A stretch of DNA of 64,000 bases, taken from contig OX388325.1 in the NCBI GenBank assembly GCA_947579605.1, positions 6,567,572 through 6,631,571 on the forward strand. The letters run 5' to 3'. The notes beneath the pieces were generated by a model. The model ran no database searches. It saw nothing but the letters and a program-made list of their open reading frames with translations, and was not told where the DNA came from. Shown here in pieces: positions 22,930 to 32,769 of this stretch (within the stretch, counting starts at the first letter, position 1; every line of letters starts with the position of its first letter). The position numbers and the translations under genes were made by a program. The DNA is from Athripsodes cinereus. Lineage: Eukaryota; Arthropoda; Insecta; Trichoptera; Leptoceridae.

Positions 22930-23335
22930 GAGGAAAAGCTTTAATACACCCTCGGCAAAAGGGAGAGAACATTTATTAAGCCTTCAGGAATACGTGTATA
23001 ATGTGAAAATTGCATTTTTTACGTATTTACCTGAAAATATTGCGTAATGAAATGGCACAATTTATACGTAAAAGTTCGATTGAACACCCTCGACAAAAGG
23101 GCGAAAACATTTACAAAACCTTCAGGATTACGTGTATATTATATAAAATTACATTTTTATATTTTACCTTGAAAATATTGGGTCATCAGTGTATTGGGTG
23201 AAAAAAATTAAAACGTTCTTCTGAACACATTCGACAAAAGGATGAAAACATTTTACAAAACCTTCAGAAATATATGAGTAATATACAATCACATTTTTTA
23301 CACATCTCCCTGAAAATATTGCGTCATTATTTTGT
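22930..23335 (+). repeat. Diverged tandem repeat, about 140 bp x 3
   Basis: Three successive units open with ACCCTCGGCAAAAGG (22949), ACCCTCGACAAAAGG (23085) and ACATTCGACAAAAGG (23227), each continuing ACATTT...CCTTCAGGAATAC and CCTGAAAATATTG. Unit lengths are about 136 and 142 bp. Short ORFs here follow the repeat and are probably not genes. Confidence 0.75.
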
Positions 23336-23339
23336 TCCA

Positions 23340-23775
23340 AATTTTACCAGTAGTTTTATCATCGATTCATCATATATTATGTTATGCAATCTATGTACAT
23401 ATATATTATGAACACGTTGATCTATTTTGTTCAAAGGAAAATATCAGTCGGTGGTCGGATTGTATAAATAAATAAACTCAGTTTTCAAGTGTCCTGTAAA
23501 AGGCAGGTAAAAAAGACATTAAAAATCTTTAAATCTATTCTATTCTTCTCAAGACCACCCACGCGACCATTTTAATATAATCGCGAGCTCGGTAGCTCCA
23601 GCGAGATTATATTGAAATAAAATTTTAATAAATAAATATTGAAAAATATACGTTTTCTTACCCACCAAAGTTACAGTAAAATAGTATTGTGTATTCCAGA
23701 TTATATATTCACCTGAAAAAGAAAGAAAAATACAAATTAGTTTTAGTTCAATCACTAATTTGGGCATGTAAAGTG
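23340..23775. other. Mostly unassigned; small R1 scrap
   Basis: TTTTCAAGTGTCCTGTAAAA at about 23482 is an R1 piece. The rest is AT-rich and unassigned. Confidence 0.35.
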
Positions 23776-23777
23776 AA

Positions 23778-25135
23778 TTTAAGGGCCCCGTTTAGCAAAA
23801 ACGGTAAAATATTCTATTTTCAACAAATTTGATAGAAAAACTGGCAAAACTTGTTGACCCTTGCGAACATATTGATTTGATAAAATAAAAAATCAAATAT
23901 TTATTACCAATATTAGTTTTTTACTAAAAAACAAATAAATCGCAGACTGACGAGATTTATTTAAGTACCTACCTTCTCTTTGTTATATCAAAATACAAAT
24001 TATTTGTAAAATATATATATTTTTTATTCATCCTATCAAACATATAAATACTACAGATTTTAGCAAACTTTTTTTAGTATACAAAAATTGAGTTCATGTG
24101 GTGATTTTTGGTTTCAAAATATGAGAAATTTTATCAAAAAAAAATATTTTTTAAGTCGGTCAATATCCATGAAAAAAACAAAAAAAGTAGAATTTTTTTG
24201 TTCTATAATTGTAATAACTATCTAAATATTCTCAATATTAAAACAATTACTGTATATGAAAATTTGTAGGATTCTCGTGCGTTTATGTACCAAACACACC
24301 CCAGAATTCGATTTTTATAAATATGCTTTTTTATAAACGAATACTATAAACCAAAAATCGAGTTTTTTTTAAAGTTAAAGTTTGATATTGGTAATTAAGA
24401 AGACCACAGGCAAATATCATTCTAACTCTAATAAAAATGTATGTGTTTGATAAAATGTGAAGTGTTGGGATAGTATTTGTTTTTAGTCTGTTTTTAAAGT
24501 TTTTGATTTTCCTTTTTTTAGAGTTTGTTTTGTATTGTTACTGCATAGGTACATTTAGGAAGTGTGAATGTGTTTGTGCGAATGAATGTATTATGTGTGC
24601 AAAATTGGGTGAATGGATGTATTGTGAATGAATGTATTGTGTGTAAGATTTTCTATGATAGTTTTGTGTGTTATTGCTGAAGTGTGCACTGTTTGGATGT
24701 AAGACTATTGGAATGTTTTTGTCGCTTACATGTTATATTTATGTGTCTTTCATCTGTTGTGTTGTGTACCATGTAAATGAATAAATAAATAAATAAATAA
24801 ATAAATAACTCCATTTTTATCAAAAATGAACTAAGGATGCCATCTTGTAAAGAATTCATTGTATTTTATATGCAACCTTACAAGTTGTAGGAAACATCAT
24901 TCTATAACCCATAAATTTGTACTTTTAAAAATACCATACAGGGAAAGGTCATTCCAAAAACAGTTTATGATACTTTTGCATGTTTTGTGACATAGAATGA
25001 TATTTGCCTGTGGTCTTCTTGTTTTCATATTTTATCAAATCAAAATGTTCGTAGGGTCAACAAGTTTTGAGAGTTTGTGTACCAAACTTGTTAAAAATTT
25101 AATGTTTTATCGTTTTTGCTAAAGGGGCCCTTAAG
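23778..25135. mobile_element. MITE with GGGGCCC/TAGCAAAAAC ends, copy 3, interrupted
   Basis: Left end TTAAGGGCCCCGTTTAGC, right end GCTAAAGGGGCCCTTAA. Split by the element at 24397-25020: GGTAATTAA on the left and TTGTTTTCATATTTT on the right are contiguous in the copy at 16200. Confidence 0.8.
24397..25020. mobile_element. Element with perfect 28-bp terminal inverted repeats nested in a MITE
   Basis: Ends AAGAAGACCACAGGCAAATA and TATTTGCCTGTGGTCTTCTT; the inverted match runs to 28 bp. The interior includes a LINE-like 3' piece (24440-24808) ending in (AATA)n that recurs inverted at 34225-34500. No transposase ORF. Confidence 0.75.
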
Positions 25136-25169
25136 GCGTCAAAATAGTCAGCAAAGGCAATGTGTCGAC

Positions 25170-25225
25170 TACTACTACTACATCATCACGGCATAAACTA
25201 TAAGTGGGGTAACCAGCAGACAACT
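25170..25225 (-). repeat. R1 tail fragment
   Basis: CATCACGGCATAAACTATAA then GTGGGGTAACCAGCAGAC. Confidence 0.5.
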
Positions 25226-25661
25226 CGCATTTAAGCCAACAAATAATAATTAAGAAATTCAGGATTTGTGTTAACGTGAATTGAAGGCTGATTTTTTTTA
25301 CAAAGGTGCTAAGTTTCCTGAGTATAAAACCAAGAAAAAGTGAAAAGAAGTAAGGGGAACAACTGGCAATGTAGCTAAAGTGATATTATCTATTGGGCGA
25401 AGTTTGAAGTAGGTACACTATGTTGTTCAATCACATTGCAACTTTGTACACTTATTGACCTTTATGTTTAACGCCAATAAGCCACTTGCAGTCGTGGGGG
25501 ATTTTAATAAAAATGATCGAATTAAGCAAATTTGAGGTCGAAAAACATAAATATGTCAGTTAATATCTAATAATAATATCTAAATTATGGAGAATTTCCA
25601 AAAATAAAATCCAAAATTTTTGACGATTGGCAAAACACGTTAAATAGCTTTTGACAGCTGA

Positions 25662-25748
25662 TGACGTCACGGAGTCCCATGTGCGTAGGTATGAGATTAT
25701 AATATGTGGTACGAAAGTTATTATGATTCACTGGACTCCGTGACGTCA
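25662..25748. repeat. 16-bp perfect inverted repeat with CRE core
   Basis: TGACGTCACGGAGTCC at 25662-25677 and its exact inverse at 25733-25748, spacer 55 bp. Each arm contains the palindrome TGACGTCA. Confidence 0.7.
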
Positions 25749-26084
25749 CGGTGCCGCCATATCGTTTTTGAACACTCCGAGAAAATTCAATCTTTAAAAT
25801 CTAAGAAAATAGTGCAAAAAAAAAATATAAAATGTGGTTGTGTTTCTTTCATACTAATTTACAATTTTATGTAATAAAAAAAATCTACAAGTGGCCCATT
25901 GGGAGCAAAAACTCATTTTTGAAATTTTATTGTCTAGTAACCAACTTTGTAATAACCAGCCTTATTTTACACCATAGACGTCAACTCAATCAATACATTA
26001 GTGAGAGATGTTGTGATGATATATTTTGATTCAATTTTTTTTTTTTTTTAAAAGATATATCTGAACTTTTTTTGTTAAAAACCC

Positions 26085-26228
26085 AAATACAACCTTATAC
26101 ACCTTTCACAGTAAGCTAAAAGCTTGTGTCGTGAAAGGGGAGTTTGCCGGCACCTGGCATCGAACCAGGGACCCCTTGTTCACGAGGCCGAGACTCTACC
26201 TCCAGGCTACCGACGAACTCAATGCTTT
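26085..26228 (-). repeat. SINE-2 (tRNA-headed)
   Basis: Minus strand: GTCGGTAGCCTGGAGGTAGA (A-box-like), CTGGTTCGATGCCAGG (B-box), then a body with TTTCACGACACAAGC and GTATAAGGTTGTATTTGGG and an A-rich end. Other copies at 48240 (part), 50920, 57395 and 63150. Confidence 0.75.
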
Positions 26229-26530
26229 GTACTATTGTGTATTTTTGCAATCAAGTTTAATTTTGCACAAATGAGTTCATGAATATTGAGCACGATTCTA
26301 ACTCAGGGGTCTCCAAACTATGGCCCGCCAGTGCCATCAATACAGCCCGCCACAGCTTAAGTTAAGTGTAATCAATCTGGCCCGCGATATCCAATGTCTT
26401 ATTGTTGTTACTATTGTTGTGATAAGTTGAAGAAGAAAACACAGAATGATAATACCTAATTACTCGGTTTTATTTACTTGCAAGGTAAAACTTAAAGGCA
26501 GAAATGATGACACAATAGTAATTACGTGGT

Positions 26531-27010
26531 TAAGTAGCATTCACATTACTTCACTTTGGATGATCATCCAGAGTGTCAGGGTCAAACCTGTTCATCGAAA
26601 GTGAACACGTCTGTTCAAATTTGTTCATCCTATGCTTTCACTGCCATGTCAACACTCTCACTCATGTTGTATGTAGTTTGTCGTATTTTCGTATAAAAAT
26701 AATTAAACAAATTCAAAAATGAAAAATAACACTTAAAATAAATAAATATAGCTCTCGACTGCATAATAATTTTGTACATGATTCTGACATTCAATACAAT
26801 TTCATAGAGAATTAAACAAATAATAAGATAAAACTTGTTTATGGTCGTTTCAGTGAAAGGAAATCTTTCATCAAAATTATGACGAGTGGTAATCTCTTTC
26901 CTCCGTCATCGCTAGTGATCACTATTGATGAAACGCCTGTTCACACCTGTTCATCTTGGAGGATCATCCGGAGTGATCACTGAAAGTGAACAAATGTGAA
27001 CGCCCCTTTA
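26531..27010. mobile_element. MITE with GTTCACATT ends, copy 1
   Basis: TAAGTAGCATTCACATTACT ... AAATGTGAACGCCCCTTTA, about 480 bp, long inverted similarity including GTGATCACT. Second, inverted copy at 61392-61872. Nested in the hAT remnant. Confidence 0.75.
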
Positions 27011-27269
27011 GATGAAAGAAATAACTTTTAGTGATAATCTCGCGACTGCATATCGTCCTAGTTTTTTCTAAACTTTATATTGTTTTGTTATAACTGTTAT
27101 ATAATGATGATGTGCAAAAAGAATAAATAAATAAATTAATTAATAATTGAAATGCAAAAAAAAGCATATGTTTGCTTAGGTCGCGCACTCTGAGACATGT
27201 CTAAAAATATAGTTAAGGGTAGAAAAATTAAAAATACTTTTGCCTTTGGAACATAATGAAGTAATCATC

Positions 27270-27525
27270 GATTGATTTATTGAATAATTTACAATTATTA
27301 TTTCAATTGATCGTCTTAATTAATGTATTGATTTTATTGTTTTTTTTTTATAAATATTTGCTTGTTATTATTCCATATTGTTATTATAATATTCTCTGGT
27401 TACTGTTTGATCTTCGACACCATAAATTATTTCACACATTGTTATGTCTATGTATGTATTTTATATTTTGTTAACATGTAAAAGGCTTATTGCCGTGTAT
27501 GTTTGATTGAATAAGAGTAGATACT
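27270..27525 (+). repeat. LINE 3' UTR fragment
   Basis: Pyrimidine-rich TTGTT...; ends ACATGTAAAAGGCTTATTGCC then GTGTATG and TTGATTGAATAA. A related end is at 42735-42785 (CATGTAAAAGGCTCACGCCG), suggesting one LINE family. Confidence 0.55.
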
Positions 27526-28237
27526 TATCAATCTCCGGTATGTCCACCAGGTACAAAATATCACTTTATTATATGGGCGCATAGAGAATCATTTTTACTT
27601 TGGTTTAGTTTTGATCTTACTCACATATGTATGTCCACAGATTTATTACGAAAATACTGTCTAAAAAATCAAAATCATTTCAAAACCTAATATGTCCATG
27701 AATAGTTTTATATCGAATTCACATAAATCCAAACCGGCCAATCAACGTACAGCAATCTTTCACTATGGCGGCCATAATTATTTTTCTAGTTTTCACGTGT
27801 GCTGTGTTCTGATATTTTATTGAAATATTAATGCTTAAAGCACTGAAAATGTATAGGTACAATTGTTAAAATTGTTGATCCTGACAAAGTAAGGAAAAGA
27901 ATTGAAATAAAAAGCCAGCAAAAAAAAATCATTTTTCCATCGATGCACTTCTAAATCCAATATGTCCATAGAATTGTTGGTAATTTTAATGGTTTTATTT
28001 GTGATTATTTATGTTTTTGTGTTTTTAATGATGTTAAATTTACAAGATAATGTATGAGAAATCCAAAATAAAATAAAAAAATGCCCACATTTCACAAAAA
28101 CAAAAAATTTCCATTATCTCATTTTCACTTATGAAGGACATATTGGTGTATGATAAGTATCTACTAAAATAAATTATGACCCTACGGCTTCAAAGTTTGG
28201 AGACCCCTGGTCTGACTAAAGTGAAAGCGATGAATAT

Positions 28238-28285
28238 TACAGTACTATTATTATTATTATTATTTACTTATTTATTTATTTATCA
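28238..28285 (+). repeat. (TTA)n / (TTTA)n microsatellite
   Basis: ATTATTATTATTATTATTTA followed by TTTATTTATTTAT; simple sequence. Confidence 0.8.
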
Positions 28286-28379
28286 ACCAATGTCTATTGA
28301 AATGAAATGTCAATACATTATAATTTTCATTAGGTATCTATTTGTTTTAATATTATAATGTAGGTACTGAATAAATTTT

Positions 28380-28935
28380 AAACCCGGCCTCGTTCAAGAA
28401 ATAATAATACTAACAAACATAGAAAATTCATACAGATCGAGCTAGTCCCAAACTCAGATAAGAATTTCGTAATTTGGGTACTTACGTGACGAAACACATG
28501 TATTCAATTATTCGCCAAACACATATTATGTAAACACCCAGACTACATTATAATATTAACAAGCATAGAAAATTCATACAGATCGAGCTAGTCCCAAACT
28601 AAGATAAGAATTTCTTATTATGGGTACTTACGTGACGAAACACATTTATTCAATAATTCACCAAACACATATGTAAACACCCAGACTATATTAAGGGTTG
28701 TAGCCTCCCTCATCTATAGGTATTACAGAAATATCAGTTGCTGTTATCCATGCAAGCAAGGAAGGGCTATAAATCGCCTGAAGCGTTTCCGTCGACAAAA
28801 TAATATAGACTAAAAATTAACGCGAGACCTGTAGAGATCTGTAAAAGGTCATTTTTCATTATTTCGGAGAATTGAACTAGGGAACCAGTATTAAACAGGC
28901 AAGAGTGTTACCTCCGTACCACAAAGTCATCAAGA
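28380..28935 (-). repeat. SINE-3 with tandemly duplicated body
   Basis: The body block (AGATCGAGCTAGTCCC, GGGTACTTACGTGACG, ACACCCAGACTA) occurs twice, 28416-28553 and 28554-28690. A tRNA-like head follows at about 28860-28930 (GGCAAGAGTGTTACCTCCG). An unrelated CCTCCCTCAT...GAAGGGCTA block (also at 44740 and 56700) lies between. Confidence 0.65.
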
Positions 28936-29070
28936 AATACGGAGAACATAGTTGTTCCATTGTATAATATACTGCATAACTATTTGTGAAAAACTGTGGT
29001 TTCGATATTATTGGCCGAAGGTGCTTGTTGTAAGTCAATTTCAAGATAAATTGAATAAAAAACACAGTAT

Positions 29071-29761
29071 GGCCAATTCTGAATCATAAAATAGTTTAGT
29101 TGCATTAACTAAGTCAACTAAGTGTGAGAAGATAGTCGAGTCATGATAATTAGTTCTAATTCGTATTCACAGTTTTCCGTACTAATTTGGTTCATTAGTT
29201 CATTTTGACACCTAAGTACAACTATAAATTTCGAGAATCTATGGATTTCGTATTCAGAATGAAATTTTAGTTGACAGCCGACGACTAAAATAAGTTGGAT
29301 TAGGCAGAATTTTATTCGCGACTTTTAATGTGCGAATATTATGAGTTTTTTCATTTTACCGCAGAATATTGCTATATTTTGGAAGTGTTAAGTTGTTTTT
29401 TTCAATTAAAAGTAAAAATTTATATTTTTAGGGCAACTCTTAGCATGTATAAATTGTAAAATTACACCACCACCGACGCAAATACGAATGCCAAAATATA
29501 TCGGCAAATCTGACATTTCACAATTTTCACGCGCGACAACTATTAAATTGTTGCCAGAAGTGTAAATCGGAACGTGAAAAACATTTTGTATTGCGGCATC
29601 ACTGACTAATATTAGTTTGTCCCATAGATTTTACCGTTTGCACTTGGTGGTTCTCGAGTTTATAGTTGTTTATAGTTCATAACTAATGCTGAATACTACA
29701 TAATAACTAATATTAATCAACTTTTTAGTTAGTTAGTTCATTAAGATTCAACATTGGCCCT
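29071..29761. mobile_element. MITE with GGCCAAT ends and AGTAT target duplication
   Basis: Left GGCCAATTCTGAATCATAA, right end inverse-similar (TTAAGATTCAACATTGGCC). AGTAT at 29066-29070 and 29762-29766 flanks it. Removing the element and one AGTAT restores the sequence of the sister units at 30010 and 30370. No ORF. Confidence 0.75.
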
Positions 29762-29796
29762 AGTATGTAGTTAACCTCCAAATGACTTTTATTAAC

Positions 29797-29842
29797 ATCG
29801 CTTACAAGTATTCGGAGACTCTCGACTCCATCATCAGGCGAT
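29797..29842 (-). ncRNA. Hammerhead-like motif HHR-2
   Basis: Minus strand: stem I AUCGC, CUGAUGA, U, stem II GGAG ... CUCC, GAA, stem III UAC-UU-GUA, position 17 = A, then GCGAU closing 5 bp of stem I. All three stems pair. The 15.1-16.1 pair is U-A instead of the usual A-U. Confidence 0.65.
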
Positions 29843-29923
29843 TAGCAACACGGGCTTTTTCCAACATTCTTTTGTTCAAATTCTATAAATACTGCTTGTC
29901 TCTGTATCTTATTTCATTTTTCA

Positions 29924-29972
29924 ATCGCCTGATGATGTAGTCGAGAGTCTCCGAATACCTACAAGTAAGCGA
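29924..29972 (+). ncRNA. Hammerhead-like motif HHR-3 (mirror of HHR-2)
   Basis: Same core and stem I (UCGC/GCGA) as HHR-2 on the opposite strand, stem III UAC-CUACAA-GUA. Stem II has one mismatch (GUAG against CUCC). Confidence 0.6.
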
Positions 29973-30298
29973 AGTTAATAAAAGTCATTTGGAAGTTAAC
30001 TACATTCTGTGTTTTTTTTTCAATTTATCTTGAAAACTGTGGTTTATTTAGAATACCTACATTGTAATATAAATGTAATTATTAACTATGAAAATAATAA
30101 CATTATGTATGTATGTCAGTATTGAGATTTGAATGCAAAGAGAAGAAAATTATTGACATTGTCAATATGACAATAAAATAGATACATGGAAATAATTTAC
30201 CAGTGGCGGGACAAGACTTTTGTATATTGGACATGCATCAATACTGGATAAATTGAAAAAAAAAACACAGTATGTTGTGTCTTCTGTCACTTTTTTCT

Positions 30299-30450
30299 AA
30301 TCGCCTGATGATGGAGTTGAGAGTCTCCGAGTACTAGTAAACGAAGTTAATAAAGTCATTTGGAAGTTAACTGCATACTGTGTTTTTTATTCAATTTATC
30401 TTGTAATGGACTTCCAACAAGTACCTTCGGTCAATAATATCGAAATTTCA
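30299..30450 (+). mobile_element. Third Penelope/retrozyme-like unit with degenerate HHR
   Basis: AATCGCCTGATGATGGAG, palindrome TACTAGTA in the stem III place, GAG instead of GAA, then AAGTCATTTGG, GTTAACTGCATACTGTG and the CTTCCAACAAGTACC block. The core at 30299-30345 is predicted inactive. Confidence 0.55.
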
Positions 30451-30632
30451 ATAATACTGGGATATGCACTGTTGACTTGAGACGTATTTTCAGGAAGGCA
30501 AATTTTATTATTTTACTTAACTTTAGTCAAGATTCAACAGTTAGTTTTGGGTAGATGGCGCTCCTGTAGCTGACTGAACCCATAACTTCTCCAATTTTTA
30601 TAGTAAAAACAATAGTTAAATAGGTATCGATT

Positions 30633-30740
30633 AATAACTTATAAATAATTAAAACACTGTTATATTTTCACTATATTTATTTAAACTCTAACGTTTTCGC
30701 CCACTTCAATGGGCATTCTCAAGAGTACTAAGTTTAATTG
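30633..30740 (-). mobile_element. Single-arm hammerhead-bearing repeat
   Basis: HHR-5 at 30685-30726 (minus): stem I ACUC/GAGU, core UUGAGAA, U, stem II GCCCA/UGGGC with loop UUGAAG, GAA, stem III AACGUU, position 17 = A. The downstream AAATAAATATAGTG-type tail matches the foldback at 49542. Confidence 0.6.
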
Positions 30741-31337
30741 GTATCGATTTTATAGGTATCGATTAAGTTTTTTTTTATTTGCCCACTAAAATAAAGTGTT
30801 TTTACTCTACTAGATAGTTTTGTTTTTAGTGTTTGTTGTCTTTAAATTAAGTGTGAAATGTTTGTGTCAAAAAAAAATAGTTAAGATTTTAGATGATTTG
30901 TACCTACATTAAATGCATTAGAAATATATTATGGTCACAAGTTATATTGTAAATGCGCTCTTGATGTGATTTAATTACAAAAACAGCGCAATGTAAGTGA
31001 TCCAATGATAATAATAATAGTAATTAATTTAGTTTTGATCCGAAAAAAAAACACCTTTAGGCTTTTTTGCGTGTATGGAAAGCGCGTCACTGCAATTTAT
31101 ATTGTATAAATGAACTACATAAGTTACACAGTGGTGTCACTATCACTCCAAATATGGAACTGTATTCCAATAATGGACAATCTCAATGAATGTCCGAGTA
31201 CAACAATAGCTAGCTATGGGTATTACGTATTAGTAATCTGCCGCTTGGAGAATTTAGAAATTTACGTACAAGTGGGTGAAAGACGGTAATATAATAAATA
31301 TTTGAGTCGGTTTGTATGTTTCTTTATATACATACAA

Positions 31338-31408
31338 ACATACATGCCATCATGCCGCTTCCCTCGCGGGGTAGGCAGAAAGAATCAAGCGGGACTTCCT
31401 TATATCCA
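31338..31408 (-). pseudogene. RTE-like LINE (subfamily B) 3' end, left part
   Basis: CATGCCGCTTCCCTCGCGGG, GTAGGCAGAAAGAATC; continues at 32263 after an insertion. Confidence 0.7.
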
Positions 31409-32262
31409 TTTTTCTAACATATAACATGCAAAGACAATACACACATATCGAGCAAGTCCCAAACTAAGATATGAATCTTGTATTATGGGTAGGTAGGTAC
31501 TGACGCGACATTTATTTATAAATTTGAACGAGGAAGATATTTTAAATGCTTTAGAAGAGTCTGATATTGAATTATCCGATGAAAATCGTGATTTTAATAT
31601 CACTACTGTATCTGTACGTGACAATTGTTCTTCGTCCAGTTAATTTGATAGGTCCACAAAAGGCGTGGAATCCACAAACTTATCTTTGACTGCGTCTGTT
31701 ATAAATACTCTAAGGAGGCTTATTCGAGGTAAAACCTGCGTGCACTCTACAGTTGCAACGAGGGGACATAAAAACGTGAGACCTGTTCAAACTCAAATCA
31801 ACACGTGGAATGGAGATTTTGTCCCCGCTCCTATTAATTTTCTTATTTTTGAGTTTCTCTTATTCTTTATTATAATAAAATGTTTCAATATAATATAAAT
31901 TTCACTTTGTTAAGTAATATATAGAAATATGACTTAATTTTTTTTATCTGCACTGAGACCTTTTGTCATACCTATATATATATATGACATAAAGAAAATT
32001 CAGAATTTTCCACGAGGATTTTTTTAAACATTTTTTAAATGTCTTTTAGGTTATTTTAGACTCATATGTCACAAAAAATAAAAAAAATTGATCAAAAAAT
32101 GTCTCAGGCCTCAGGAGGATATACAATGCACTATAAACACATAATACATCTAACACCCAGACCCAGGACAATTTGAAAAAGGTCATTATTAATTTTGCCC
32201 TGGCCGGGAATCGAACCCGGGACCTCGTGACTCAAAGGCAAGAGCGTTACCTCGGCCGCCAA
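31409..32262 (-). repeat. SINE-3 inserted in an RTE tail and itself interrupted
   Basis: Left body at 31440-31512 (AGTCCCAAACTAAGATATG), right body at 32118-32180 (ATACAATGCACTATAAACAC), then the tRNA-like head GGAATCGAACCCGGGACC at 32208. A 600-bp block splits it (31513-32117). Confidence 0.7.
31513..32117 (+). pseudogene. Transposase-like fragment, possibly piggyBac N-terminus
   Basis: Plus strand from 31526 reads NEEDILNALEESDIELSDEN, then a stop. A second frame from about 31665 reads RGHKNVRPVQTQINTWNGDF. Acidic N-termini with EEIL...LE.SD are usual in piggyBac-like transposases, but the match is short and broken. The function call is tentative. Confidence 0.35.
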
Positions 32263-32385
32263 TTTGCATACATCTTTCGCTTTCGTCACTGACACACAAT
32301 TCCTCATGCAGGCTGCTCTCCTGTTCAAAGTGCTCACCGTCCAGTAGGATTTGATTTGAATGATCTTGCCATTTGCTATTTTTTA
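32263..32385 (-). pseudogene. RTE-like LINE (subfamily B), right part
   Basis: Minus strand: KWQDHSNQILLDG, then, frameshifted, the RRACMRN and CMTVTEAKDVCK equivalents. Continues the fragment at 31338-31408. Confidence 0.7.
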
Positions 32386-32769
32386 TTATTTTCAATTTAA
32401 TCGGCATTCACAAATTACGCAACATAATTGTATGACGAGTTCCTCACTATTCCACTATGCTAAATAAAAATCATTAGTTTATATCTACTTGTTAATGACA
32501 CTAACGGGTCGAAACCGGTTGCAAACCTATTAAACATATTATAATAAGCGATAACTATACACAGCGGAAAACTTGTCATACAATCATATTATTTTTTTAT
32601 ATTGCTTTTATTTATGTTTGTATAATAATGTATATTGTGCCAGTTGAAGTATAGTATTCAGAATTTAAAAAATAAACAGCAATTTTGCAAGTCCCCGTCC
32701 CCAAAATGGAGTCCCCGGTAAAGCATGGGTCTTCCACTGTTTGTTTTTTTCATTATACTTATCAATAAA

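Larger units (their letters stand above)
26304..28209. mobile_element. Decayed hAT transposon hosting other insertions
   Basis: Left end CAGGGGTCTCCAAACTATGG with CCCGCC, right end CAAAGTTTGGAGACCCCTG. This is the classic hAT/Charlie-like terminus with GGCCCGC subterminal motifs. The flanking octamers TTCTAACT and GTCTGACT match 6 of 8. No transposase frame survives. Inside lie a MITE (26531-27010), a LINE 3' end (27270-27520) and a block with repeated ATGTCCA (27540-28150). Confidence 0.8.
28995..29842 (-). mobile_element. Penelope/retrozyme-like unit, left arm of inverted dimer, interrupted
   Basis: Minus sense: hammerhead-like motif (29842-29797), GTTAATAAAAGTCATTTGG, GTTAACTACATACTGTG, TTTTTTATTCAATTTATC, then the CAACAAGCACCTTCGG block and ATAATATCGAAACC near 28995. 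A 691-bp element (29071-29761) splits it. The right arm is 29924-30030; a further plus-strand unit is 30299-30450. Confidence 0.6.

Noticed and set aside
22793..23201. Two overlapping small ORFs
   Set aside because: They follow the diverged 140-bp tandem repeat and shift frame from unit to unit.
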